Assembly (NCBI GenBank): GCA_910587835.1
Contig: CAJUNQ010000001.1
Coordinates: 1 to 13,924 of the forward strand
Direction of reading: 5' to 3'
Length of the DNA: 13,924 bases
Origin: an uncultured Oscillospiraceae bacterium
GTDB lineage: Bacteria > Bacillota > Clostridia > Oscillospirales > Acutalibacteraceae
Below the pieces are notes generated by a model. That model saw nothing but the letters and a program-made list of their open reading frames with translations, was not told the DNA's origin and did not search any database. Below are positions 7,075 to 13,655 of this stretch, one piece after another. The position numbers and the translations under genes are program-made. The stretch's first letter is position 1, and each line of letters opens with the position of its first letter.

Positions 7075-7274
7075 AGAACATTTCAGTAAAGCCGAAACAG
7101 CGAGAGTTTCAGAAATCGCGTCTATAATCTCCCAAGACACAAAGCAGCCCACCCTCCAAGCGTCTTGAAAGCTGTACTATACATGAACCATGAAAACCAC
7201 GCCCTTCCGCGCCCCCACTGCCCCCAAGCCAAAAGCCCGCCCCAAAAATTCTTACCAACAAAAAAGGAAAGCCT
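7075..7274 (+). other. Long 5' leader of the ligase-like gene pair
   Basis: About 200 bases separate the inferred transcription start from the first ATG. One small stem is visible, GAAAC-AGCGAGA-GTTTC (7094-7110). I see no known riboswitch signature, no T-box and no terminator. An ATG at 7190 opens a frame that runs into the next gene out of phase, but it lacks a ribosome binding site. The last third is A/C-rich and G-poor before AAAAAGGAAA at 7261-7270. Confidence 0.45.
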
Positions 7275-8792
7275 ATGAACCCAGCCACCCTGAAACACCA
7301 AATGACCCGCCGCGGCAGCGAGTTTCTGGCCGCGCTTCTTCTGGTCCAGCCCCTGCTGGACGTGCTCTCTTACTTCATGCAGCAGGGGGGCGGCAACGCC
7401 CTCACCACAGCCCTGCGCACGGTGCTTTTGTTCACCGTGTGCGCCTATGGCCTGGCCATTGCCGAAAACCGCCGCCCCTACCTGGTCCTCTATGGGGCGG
7501 TGGGGGTCTTTTGGCTGGCCCATGCCCTCAACTGTCTGCGGCTGGGCTACCTGGACCCCATCGGGGATGCCGCCGAATACCTGAAGCTGGTCCAGTTCCC
7601 CCTGTGGACCCTGGTGTTCATCACCCTCTGCCGCCAGAAGCCGGACATGGACCTGCAAGCGGCCGCGCTCCTCACCCTGAATTTTGCCCTCATCCTGCTA
7701 ATCATCGCCCTGTCCTACCTCACCGGAACCCCCGCCTATACCTACGACATCCCCTCCCGGGGGGTGAAGCTGGGCCTGCTGGGCTGGTTCGGCATTCCCA
7801 ATGCCCAAAGCGCCATTCTTGCCATGCTGCTGCCCGGCCTGCTGGTGTGGGCCTACTACCGGGAGAGCCTCTGGCAGTTCACCCTGGCCTGCGGGCTGGG
7901 CTTTGCCCTGCTGTACTGCACCGGCACCCGCCTCACCTACTACGCCGCCCTGCTGGTGGCCGGGGGTATGCTGGTGCTCGTCCTCCTGGCCGGGGGCCGG
8001 CAAAGGCTCTGCTGCGTCCCCCTGGTCCTTGCCCTGGGGCTGCTGCTGGTGTTCCGGGGGGCCTCTCCCATGAGCCAGCGTCAGGCCCTCACCGCCGACT
8101 CCTACCAGGCCTACCAGCGCCCCACCGACCAGGTGATGGGGGAGGACAAGGACTACCGCTGGGAGGGCGGCGAAATCCCCCCCGAAATTCTGAAGAAAAT
8201 TACACAGGTCTACGAGGAGGTCTACGCCCAAAAGAGCTTTGCCGGCGCACCTCTGCTGGGGGACCTGCTGGACCGCTTCGGCACCCAGCGGGTGATGGAG
8301 CGCTACCGCTACACCACCCAGGCCTCCACCCTCTATAATGTCCGCGCCAAAAAGCTGGCGGTCATGGCCCTCACCTGGCAGGAGCAAGACCCCCTCACCC
8401 AACTGCTGGGGGTAGAATACGCCCGGGCCACCATCAACGGCAGCAATTACGACCCTGAAAACGACTTCCCCGGCCTGTTCTACTTTTACGGCTGGCTGGG
8501 GACTGGGCTCTACGCCTGCTTTGCCGGCTACTTTCTGGTGCTGGTGGCGGTTCACTGCCTGCGGCGGATTCGGCGGTTAAGCGAATACCTCACCGTCTCC
8601 CTGGGGGGCTGGGCCATGCTCTATGTGCTGGGCCTGGGCGCGGCCCAGTTCTCCGGCCAGGTGCTGCGCAAGCCCAGCGTAACCGTATACCTGTCCCTGG
8701 CCGCGGCGCAGCTGTACGGCCTCACAAAGGGCAGCGGCAAGCTCTTTGCCCGCTACGACAGCCGTCCGGCTGTCACCATGAAAAAACTGTAG
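7275..8792 (+). CDS. O-antigen ligase-like polytopic membrane protein (first of two)
   Basis: A 505-residue membrane protein with about ten hydrophobic segments: several up to ~260, then a long hydrophilic stretch (about 262-398), then two or three more segments to ~480. One large external loop between the last helices is the layout of O-antigen ligase/polymerase (Wzy/WaaL-like) proteins, which join or polymerise lipid-linked glycans outside the membrane. Motifs shared with the next gene are VQPLLDVLSYF (24-34), GLLGWFGIPNAQSA (167-180), GTRLTYY (217-223), NYDPENDFP (391-399) and SGQVLRKPSVTVY (460-472). AAAAAGGAAA precedes the ATG. No glycosyltransferase is adjacent, so the glycan is unknown. 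The family rests on topology and remembered likeness, not a search. Confidence 0.68.
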   Translation: MNPATLKHQMTRRGSEFLAALLLVQPLLDVLSYFMQQGGGNALTTALRTVLLFTVCAYGLAIAENRRPYLVLYGAVGVFWLAHALNCLRLGYLDPIGDAAEYLKLVQFPLWTLVFITLCRQKPDMDLQAAALLTLNFALILLIIALSYLTGTPAYTYDIPSRGVKLGLLGWFGIPNAQSAILAMLLPGLLVWAYYRESLWQFTLACGLGFALLYCTGTRLTYYAALLVAGGMLVLVLLAGGRQRLCCVPLVLALGLLLVFRGASPMSQRQALTADSYQAYQRPTDQVMGEDKDYRWEGGEIPPEILKKITQVYEEVYAQKSFAGAPLLGDLLDRFGTQRVMERYRYTTQASTLYNVRAKKLAVMALTWQEQDPLTQLLGVEYARATINGSNYDPENDFPGLFYFYGWLGTGLYACFAGYFLVLVAVHCLRRIRRLSEYLTVSLGGWAMLYVLGLGAAQFSGQVLRKPSVTVYLSLAAAQLYGLTKGSGKLFARYDSRPAVTMKKL

Positions 8793-8803
8793 GGGAGGCG
8801 CCC

Positions 8804-10426
8804 ATGTTGGAGAATAAGGGAAGCATCGCAAAAAAAGGCCCCATTCAGGGGGCCAGGGCCTGGCTTGAGAGCCATCTGAGCCTTTTCGTGGTCATACTGG
8901 TGGGCGTTCAGCCCCTGCTGGACGTGCTCTCGTACTTTCTGAACCTGCGGGGCAGCACCTCCATTTCCACCCTGCTGCGGTTCGGGCTGCTGGCGTTGGT
9001 TGCCCTCACCGGCTTTTTCCTCAGCAGCGCCAAGCGGTTCTATCTGTGCTTCTTCGGGGTGGTGGGCCTGTTCTGGGCAGCCCACGCGGCCAACTGCTGG
9101 CGGGTGGGCTATGTCTCTCTGGTTCAGGACGCAGGCAATCTGCTGCGCATGTTGAATTTCCCCATCTATGTGCTCACCTTTGCCACCATCCTCCGCAAGG
9201 ACCCCAGCCTGCGCAAAAGCTTCTTTCTGGGCGCGGCCATAGCCTTTGGGGGCGTTGTGGTGTTCACAGCCCTGCCCTGGCTCACCGGCCGCCCGGTCTA
9301 CACCTACGAGGCCATCCAGGTGGGGGTGCTGGGCTGGTTTGCCGTCCCCAGCGCCCAAAGCGCGGTCATTGTCCTGGCCGCGCCCCTGGCCATTTACTGG
9401 GCCTATCAAAGCGGCCGCTACCCCCTCTATCTTGTGGGGACAGTGCTGACCCTGGGCCTTATGTTCGTCACCGGCACAAAGCTGAATTTTTATTCCATAT
9501 TTATCATAGGGGCTGCATATATATTTCTGTTCCTGCTTCAGCTGGGGAAGAAGAGCGTGAAATATGTGCTCCCCCTGGTGGTGCTGCTGGGGCTCACCGT
9601 GGTGTTCCGGGCCCAGTCCCCCATGGCGGTGCGCGAGGGCATGACCGCCTACTCCCAGTGGATGTACACCTCCATGCTGGAGGAGAGCTTAGAGAACAGC
9701 GGCGCCGACGACAATGTCCGCGACCTGATTCACAGCGGCGGCGAGGTAGAGGAGGAGGAGGACGAGAAGCCGGTGCCCCCGGTAGAAAAGCGTCTCGAGC
9801 TCATGCGCCGGGCGTTGATGGGCATTTATGCCGACGAGGGGGTATACGGCCAGCTGCTCAGCAGTCTGAACCAGCGTTTTGGGGTGTACAATGTGATGCA
9901 GAAGTACGGCCACACCGACGGCTCTGGCATACTCTCCAACACCCGCGAGCGCAAGCTGAACCACTGCCGCCTGACCTGGGAGGAGAAGGACCTGCCCACC
10001 CGCCTCCTGGGCTTTGAGTACAGCGACTTCCTCTGCGGCCCCGAGAACTACGACCCTGAGAACGACTTTCCCGCGGTGTTCTACAACCTGGGCTACCTGG
10101 GCTTTTTCCTGTACATGGGCTTCCTGGGTGTATTTGTGGCGCGGCTGCTCTGGTGTTTTTGGCGCTGCGTCCAGGCAGGCCTTCAGGGGGCGGGAGCCAA
10201 GCGGGGCAGCGGTGTCAAAAGCTGGGCCAAAGGCATCTGGCAGGGCCTGCGGCTGTTCCTCACCGTAGAGACCGGCGCAGTGGGCATGAGCTTCCTCCTG
10301 GCTCTCATCGCGGCCCAAATCTCCGGCAACGTCCTCCGCCGCCCCAACGTCACCATCTACTTCGCCATCGCCGCCAGCGCCAGCGTGACGCTGGACCCAA
10401 TTCGCGAGGCGCGTCGGCCAGCGTGA
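8804..10426 (+). CDS. O-antigen ligase-like polytopic membrane protein (second of two)
   Basis: A 540-residue paralogue of the preceding gene, with the same helix pattern and matching motifs VQPLLDVLSYF (35-45), GVLGWFAVPSAQSA (174-187), GTKLNFY (224-230), NYDPENDFP (415-423) and SGNVLRRPNVTIY (507-519). The large loop (about 270-424) holds an acidic run (GEVEEEEDEKP) absent from the first copy. Only 11 bases separate the genes, and GGGGAGG (8792-8798) starts on the last base of the upstream stop, so translation is probably coupled. The last ~15 residues (ASVTLDPIREARRPA) come from a palindromic tandem repeat rather than from the gene family, and the stop codon is inside the second repeat unit. 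Two paralogues may act on different acceptors or as a pair. Confidence 0.68.
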   Translation: MLENKGSIAKKGPIQGARAWLESHLSLFVVILVGVQPLLDVLSYFLNLRGSTSISTLLRFGLLALVALTGFFLSSAKRFYLCFFGVVGLFWAAHAANCWRVGYVSLVQDAGNLLRMLNFPIYVLTFATILRKDPSLRKSFFLGAAIAFGGVVVFTALPWLTGRPVYTYEAIQVGVLGWFAVPSAQSAVIVLAAPLAIYWAYQSGRYPLYLVGTVLTLGLMFVTGTKLNFYSIFIIGAAYIFLFLLQLGKKSVKYVLPLVVLLGLTVVFRAQSPMAVREGMTAYSQWMYTSMLEESLENSGADDNVRDLIHSGGEVEEEEDEKPVPPVEKRLELMRRALMGIYADEGVYGQLLSSLNQRFGVYNVMQKYGHTDGSGILSNTRERKLNHCRLTWEEKDLPTRLLGFEYSDFLCGPENYDPENDFPAVFYNLGYLGFFLYMGFLGVFVARLLWCFWRCVQAGLQGAGAKRGSGVKSWAKGIWQGLRLFLTVETGAVGMSFLLALIAAQISGNVLRRPNVTIYFAIAASASVTLDPIREARRPA

Positions 10427-10455
10427 CGCTGGACCCAATTCGCGGGGCGCGCTGG
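10380..10455 (+). repeat. Palindromic tandem repeat, two 38-bp units, REP-like
   Basis: Units at 10380-10417 and 10418-10455 match at 35 of 38 bases; the first 27 are identical. Each opens with the palindrome CCAGCGTGACGCTGG (10380-10394, 10418-10432), seven pairs around one base. Because 38 is not a multiple of 3, the second unit shifts frame and its TGA (10424-10426) ends the upstream protein. With a single unit the frame would run to TAA at 10483-10485. The look is of a REP-type element at the 3' end of a gene; its spread in the genome is unknown. Confidence 0.8.
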
Positions 10456-10467
10456 CTAGCCAGCGCG
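10448..10467. repeat. Perfect 20-bp palindrome beside the tandem repeat
   Basis: CGCGCTGGCTAGCCAGCGCG reads the same on both strands. It overlaps the end of the second 38-bp unit and shares the CGCTGG/CCAGCG core, so the region holds three stem-forming blocks in a row. No T-run follows, so it is not a standard terminator. Confidence 0.75.
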
Positions 10468-10581
10468 GACGGGAGCAGGGAGTAAGGCTTTTAGTCGCGG
10501 TTTCTATGTGACAGCTTGCCGCCGAGCATTTTAAGGCCGCCCTTATAACACCCCCTCCTCCCGACACGGCAAACTACCCTG

Positions 10582-10610
10582 ATGACAAAAGCCCGCGCAC
10601 CGCATATATT
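10582..10610 (+). promoter_or_regulatory. Candidate promoter in the ptsI upstream region
   Basis: ATGACA (10582-10587), 17 bases, TATATT (10605-10610): five of six matches in each box with ideal spacing, in an AT-rich island. A perfect TATAAT (10610-10615) overlaps it but has no -35 at the right distance. It would start transcription near 10617. Confidence 0.4.
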
Positions 10611-10616
10611 ATAATT

Positions 10617-10730
10617 GAAAGAATGATATAAAAGGCTGCTGTTATCCCCCGCGCCCATTTTCCTCTGCCTCAAACAGAGGCCCCAAGCCAAAGAGCCGGC
10701 AACCGGCCCCGCGCACACGGGGCTGTTTTT
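10617..10730 (+). ncRNA. Candidate small RNA or orphan leader (~114 nt)
   Basis: Between a plausible promoter (10582-10610) and an intrinsic terminator (T-run to 10730) lies a short stretch with no open frame of note. It contains a perfect six-pair hairpin CCTCTG-CCTCAAA-CAGAGG (10662-10680). Near the end are alternative stems: GCCGG-CAA-CCGGC (10695-10707), the terminator stem, and AACCGGC/GCCGGTT (10701-10707 with 10731-10737). It matches no RNA family I know (not SRP, 6S or tmRNA). It may simply be the 3' end of the upstream transcript. Confidence 0.25.
10704..10730 (+). terminator. Intrinsic terminator upstream of ptsI
   Basis: An eight-pair stem, CGGCCCCG with CGGGGCTG (one G-T pair), around loop CGCACA, followed by TTTTT (10726-10730). 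It would end read-through from the ligase-like pair or from the candidate small RNA, and isolates ptsI as a separate unit. Confidence 0.7.
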
Positions 10731-10778
10731 GCCGGTTACATTTCGTCACCCGAAAAATATACTAAGTGCACAATGATG

Positions 10779-10807
10779 TTGACAACTGCTTCGGAATGAT
10801 TTATAAT
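10779..10807 (+). promoter_or_regulatory. Perfect-consensus sigmaA promoter of ptsI
   Basis: TTGACA (10779-10784), exactly 17 bases, then TATAAT (10802-10807). Both boxes match consensus at all twelve positions. Transcription should start near 10814, leaving a leader of about 37 bases before the ATG at 10851. No catabolite-control site was recognised nearby. Confidence 0.88.
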
Positions 10808-10850
10808 ATTATCATAAATCTTTCAGAGAATTAAAAAGGAGGTGGCTTTC

Positions 10851-12560
10851 ATGCTGCAAGGGATCGCGGTTTCTCAGGGAATCGGCCTTGGGCGGGTTAT
10901 GCTTTTGGAGGAACACAGCCTTGCCTTTGACTTCAGCCGCTCCGGCGGGGCCCAGGCCGAGCGCCAGCGCTTTCACCTGGCAGCCGAAAGCTTCCGCACC
11001 CACACTGCCCGGCAGGTGGAGCAGCTGCGCATGTGCGCCGGCTATGAGGACTCCCTGATTTTAGAGTCCCACATCGACATGGCCTGCGACCCCGACCTTA
11101 TGGACCAGGTGGACCGGCTCATTGATGAGGGGGCCTGCGCCGAGCAGGCGGTCCAAGAGGCCTGCGACGGCTACATCGAAATCTTCTCCCAGTCCCACGA
11201 CGAGCTCACCCGCCTGCGGGCCGAGGACCTCCGGGATGTCCGCAGCGCCCTGCTAAGCATTCTGCTGGGGGTAGAAAAGCCCGGTCTGTGCCAGGCCCCC
11301 CGGGGCACCGTGCTGGTGGCCAAAGAGCTCAGCCCATCCGTCATGTCCGGCATTGACAAAGAGAACATTGTGGGCATCATCACCGAGACCGGGGGCATGG
11401 TCTCCCATTCCTCCATTCTGGCCCGGGCCCTGGGCATCCCCACCGTGTGCGGCGTGGCCGGAGCCGCGGCAAAGCTGCAAAAAAACAGCTTTGTCATTGT
11501 AGACGGCACCCGGGGCGAGGTCATCTGCTCTCCTGCCGCCAATGTCATTGCCGACTACAACCAGCGGCGAGAGGCTTTCATGGCCCAGCGCAGCCGCATG
11601 AAATATTTCATCAACCGCAAAACCCTCTCTGCCAGCGGCGAAGAGTACAGCCTTGCCTGCAACATCACCATGCCCGGCGGCGCGGCCCGGGCGGCGGCAG
11701 TGGGCGCCGACGGGGTAGGCCTGTTCCGCACCGAGTACCTGTTCATGAACCGCCAGACCCCCCCGGACGAGGAGGAACAGTTCGCCGCCTACACCCAGGC
11801 CCTGGAAGGGGCCGAGGGCAGGCCGGTCACCATCCGCACCCTGGATGTGGGCGGGGACAAAAACACCCCCTGCCTGGCCCTGCCCCAGGAGGAGAACCCC
11901 TTCCTGGGCCTCCGGGGCATCCGCTGGTGTCTGGCCAACCCCGAGGTCTTCTCCGTCCAGCTGCGGGCCCTGCTGCGGGCCGGGGCAGAGGGCAGCCTGC
12001 GGGTCATGCTGCCCATGGTCTCCGCCCTGGCCGAGCTGCGCCAAACCAAAGAGCTGCTGGCCAAAGCAGCGGCCCAGCTCACCGCCCAGGGGGTCCCCCA
12101 CCGGGCGGAGCTCCCCCTGGGGGTGATGATCGAAACCCCCGCCGCCGCGCTCATGGCCGACCAGCTTGCCCAAGAGGCGGACTTTTTCAGCATCGGCACC
12201 AACGACCTGACCAGCTACATCATGGCCTGCGACCGGGGAAACCCCCAGGTGGCGGAGCTGTACCACCCCCTGCAGCCCCCTCTGCTGCGCAGTCTTCAAC
12301 ATATTATCCGCTGTGCCCGCCAGGCGGGCATTCCTGTCACCGTCTGCGGCGAGGCGGCGGCTGACCACAGAATGCTTCCCCTGCTCATGGCCTTTGGCGC
12401 CACCGGCTTCAGCGTACCCGCCGGCGAGCTTCTGGAGCTGCGCCACGTCCTGTCCCACTGGACCCTGAAAGACGCCCAGCAGCTGGCCCGTCAGGCATTG
12501 GATATGGACAGCCCCCAACAGGTAGAAGCCCTGCTGACAGAATACCAGGAAGAGGAATAA
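10851..12560 (+). CDS. ptsI: PTS Enzyme I (phosphoenolpyruvate-protein phosphotransferase)
   Basis: A 569-residue cytoplasmic enzyme that takes phosphate from phosphoenolpyruvate and passes it to HPr for sugar uptake. Its length is that of the family (about 570). Key residues sit three positions before those of E. coli Enzyme I: phospho-His186 (GGMVSHSSILAR; His189), Arg293 (LFRTEY; Arg296), Arg329 (IRTLDVGGDK; Arg332), Glu428 (VMIETP; Glu431), Asn451-Asp452 (GTNDL; Asn454-Asp455) and Cys499 (VCGEAA; Cys502). The HPr-binding part is about 22-140, the phospho-His domain about 145-225, the PEP barrel about 255-540. ATG 10851 is 8 bases after AAAGGAGG (10835-10842); a GTG at 10842 overlaps that site and is rejected. 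No HPr gene is adjacent. Confidence 0.95.
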   Translation: MLQGIAVSQGIGLGRVMLLEEHSLAFDFSRSGGAQAERQRFHLAAESFRTHTARQVEQLRMCAGYEDSLILESHIDMACDPDLMDQVDRLIDEGACAEQAVQEACDGYIEIFSQSHDELTRLRAEDLRDVRSALLSILLGVEKPGLCQAPRGTVLVAKELSPSVMSGIDKENIVGIITETGGMVSHSSILARALGIPTVCGVAGAAAKLQKNSFVIVDGTRGEVICSPAANVIADYNQRREAFMAQRSRMKYFINRKTLSASGEEYSLACNITMPGGAARAAAVGADGVGLFRTEYLFMNRQTPPDEEEQFAAYTQALEGAEGRPVTIRTLDVGGDKNTPCLALPQEENPFLGLRGIRWCLANPEVFSVQLRALLRAGAEGSLRVMLPMVSALAELRQTKELLAKAAAQLTAQGVPHRAELPLGVMIETPAAALMADQLAQEADFFSIGTNDLTSYIMACDRGNPQVAELYHPLQPPLLRSLQHIIRCARQAGIPVTVCGEAAADHRMLPLLMAFGATGFSVPAGELLELRHVLSHWTLKDAQQLARQALDMDSPQQVEALLTEYQEEE

Positions 12561-12585
12561 CCTCCAAAAAGAGAAGCCCCAGAGT

Positions 12586-12750
12586 TAGGGCTCGTTTGAA
12601 AAATCGAAAACACCGTCTTTTTGCTCCAAAGCAGTCGCTTTCTGCGTTGAAAATCCTCGTAATACGCAAGTATTCCTTGCGTTTTTCTCCTTGAAATCGC
12701 CTCCTTTGGACCAAAAATCCGGCATTTCCTCTATTTTCAAACAAGCCCTA
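12586..12750 (+). repeat. MITE-like element, copy 3 (complete)
   Basis: A complete 165-bp copy, used here as reference orientation. Terminal inverted repeats are TAGGGCTCGTTTGAAAA (12586-12602) and TTTTCAAACAAGCCCTA (12734-12750), with 16 of 17 positions pairing. TA stands at each outer end, as expected for a TA target duplication. The inner stem GTAATAC-GCAA-GTATTCC (12659-12676) has one mismatch. It begins 26 bases after the ptsI stop. AGCCC...GGGCT at 12575-12592 could form a weak stem across its left border, but no clear ptsI terminator is seen. Confidence 0.8.
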
Positions 12751-12757
12751 GGCGCAT

Positions 12758-12791
12758 AAAAGAAGGGAAAGGCCACCCAGCCTTTCCCTTC
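12758..12791 (-). terminator. Second (distal) terminator for the minus-strand phosphodiesterase
   Basis: A perfect 12-pair stem, GAAGGGAAAGGC and GCCTTTCCCTTC, around loop CACCCA (12762-12791). On the minus strand it is followed by TTTTATG. On the plus strand no T-run follows the stem, so it serves the minus strand mainly. The same loop and nearly the same stem occur at 12933-12960. Confidence 0.6.
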
Positions 12792-13004
12792 GCTATTCTC
12801 TACCACCCCCGCGACATTTCCAGCAACCATACCTTTCCCTCCACTACTTTTTGCCTCTCCCTGCGACACTTCCAACAACCACCCCTATCCCCCAAATACC
12901 ACCCACCATTACCCAGACCAAACCACAAAAATAGGGGAAAGGCCACCCAGCCTTTCCCCTTACTATTCTCCGCCGCCACCTGCGGCGCTTCCGGCAACCA
13001 CCTC
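12781..13004 (-). repeat. Three diverged repeat units around the terminators
   Basis: Blocks starting at 12781, 12832 and 12951, each about 50 bases, share the pattern CCTTTCCC(C/T), then CTAYT, then GCGRC, then TTCC, ending in CAACCA. The first and third follow a full hairpin with loop CACCCA; the middle one keeps only the right half of the stem. On the minus strand each unit therefore leads into, or once led into, a terminator. Together with the MITE copy this accounts for most of the 482 bases between ptsI and the phosphodiesterase gene. Confidence 0.55.
12927..12960 (-). terminator. First (proximal) terminator for the minus-strand phosphodiesterase
   Basis: An 11-pair stem AGGGGAAAGGC with GCCTTTCCCCT around loop CACCCA (12933-12960). 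Read on the minus strand it is followed by ATTTTTG (T-run 12931-12927). It lies 82 bases after the phosphodiesterase stop. Confidence 0.7.
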
Positions 13005-13042
13005 CAACCTCCCCGGGCCGCCCAATATAACCCAGGCCGTCC

Positions 13043-13591
13043 TCACCGCAGCTCCAACCGGTCATACTCCCGGCCCTCCAGGGTCTTCCAGCAGAACACC
13101 CCCTCCTCCAGGGTCATATACCCCCGGGGGCTGTCCTCCTTGGGAATCGACACCGACCCAGGGTTGAGATACCACCACCCGGCGGCAGTCAGGGTCTTGG
13201 CCGGCACATGAGTGTGGCCGTGAAGCAGCACGCTCCCCGCTCCCAAAGCCGGCGGCGCGTCCAAATGGTATTTGTGGCCGTGGGTGGCAAAAATCAGCCG
13301 GCCCGCGGCTTCCAGCAGGCAGTATTCCGCCATAACCGGAAACCCCAGCACCATCTGGTCCACCTCTGCCTCACAGTTGCCCCGCACGCAGAAAATCTGC
13401 TCCTTCCTCTCATTGAGCATCAAAATGACCTCCTTAGGCCCATAGCCCCCCGGCAAGTCGTTCCGGGGGCCGTGGTAGAGCAGGTCCCCCAGCAGCAAAA
13501 GCCGGCCGGCCCCTTCCCGGTCAAAGGCCTCCAACAGCTGCCGGCCATACAGCGCAGAACCATGAAGATCAGAAGCAATCAGCCACTTCAT
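13043..13591 (-). CDS. yfcE: YfcE-type metallophosphodiesterase
   Basis: A 182-residue cytoplasmic calcineurin-like phosphoesterase of the YfcE/MJ0936 group, two-metal enzymes that cleave phosphodiester bonds in vitro; the natural substrate is poorly known. All metal motifs are visible: Asp8 and His10 (SDLHG), Asp36 (GDLLYHGPRN, the group signature), Asn72 (GNCEAEVDQ), His104 (ATHGHKYH), His126 and His128 (HGHTHVP), then NPGSVSIPK. ATG 13591 is preferred because GGGAGGGG lies 8 bases upstream; a TTG at 13609 would precede that site. It is the only minus-strand gene, with its own promoter and two terminators, and faces ptsI tail to tail. Confidence 0.93.
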   Translation of the reverse strand: MKWLIASDLHGSALYGRQLLEAFDREGAGRLLLLGDLLYHGPRNDLPGGYGPKEVILMLNERKEQIFCVRGNCEAEVDQMVLGFPVMAEYCLLEAAGRLIFATHGHKYHLDAPPALGAGSVLLHGHTHVPAKTLTAAGWWYLNPGSVSIPKEDSPRGYMTLEEGVFCWKTLEGREYDRLELR

Positions 13592-13626
13592 CCCAATTTC
13601 CCCTCCCAAACCAATACTTTACTCCT

Positions 13627-13655
13627 AGTATAACGCAAAACCACCCAAAGCGCAA
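13627..13655 (-). promoter_or_regulatory. Promoter of the YfcE-type gene
   Basis: On the minus strand, TTGCGC (13655-13650), 17 bases, then TATACT (13632-13627). The -10 matches five of six, the -35 only three of six, with ideal spacing. It gives a leader of about 30 bases to the ATG at 13591. Confidence 0.5.

Noticed and set aside
5452..7152. A 566-residue open frame on the minus strand opposite oadA
   Set aside because: It lies exactly opposite a gene with all catalytic motifs; the translation is Gly/His/Gln/Val-rich, as expected from the complement of GC-rich codons, and shows no domain.
7075..7274. Leader checked for a c-di-GMP or other riboswitch
   Set aside because: Only a five-pair hairpin is visible; none of the conserved core sequences of riboswitches known to me could be found.
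7190..8338. Open frame starting at ATG 7190 in the leader of the ligase-like pair
   Set aside because: No ribosome binding site. Beyond 7275 it is only the out-of-phase reading of a clear membrane protein gene.
10491..10718. Minus-strand open frame of 75 residues between the ligase-like gene and ptsI
   Set aside because: Its start lies inside the terminator stem, there is no good ribosome binding site, and the translation resembles no family.
11253..12518. A 421-residue open frame on the minus strand opposite ptsI, and similar frames opposite oadB (4206-5327) and the ligase-like genes
   Set aside because: Shadow frames of strongly supported genes in GC-rich DNA, without ribosome binding sites or recognisable domains.
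12781..13004. Three similar blocks considered as a CRISPR-like array
   Set aside because: Repeats are diverged and irregularly spaced, there are no unique spacers of constant length, and no cas gene is present.
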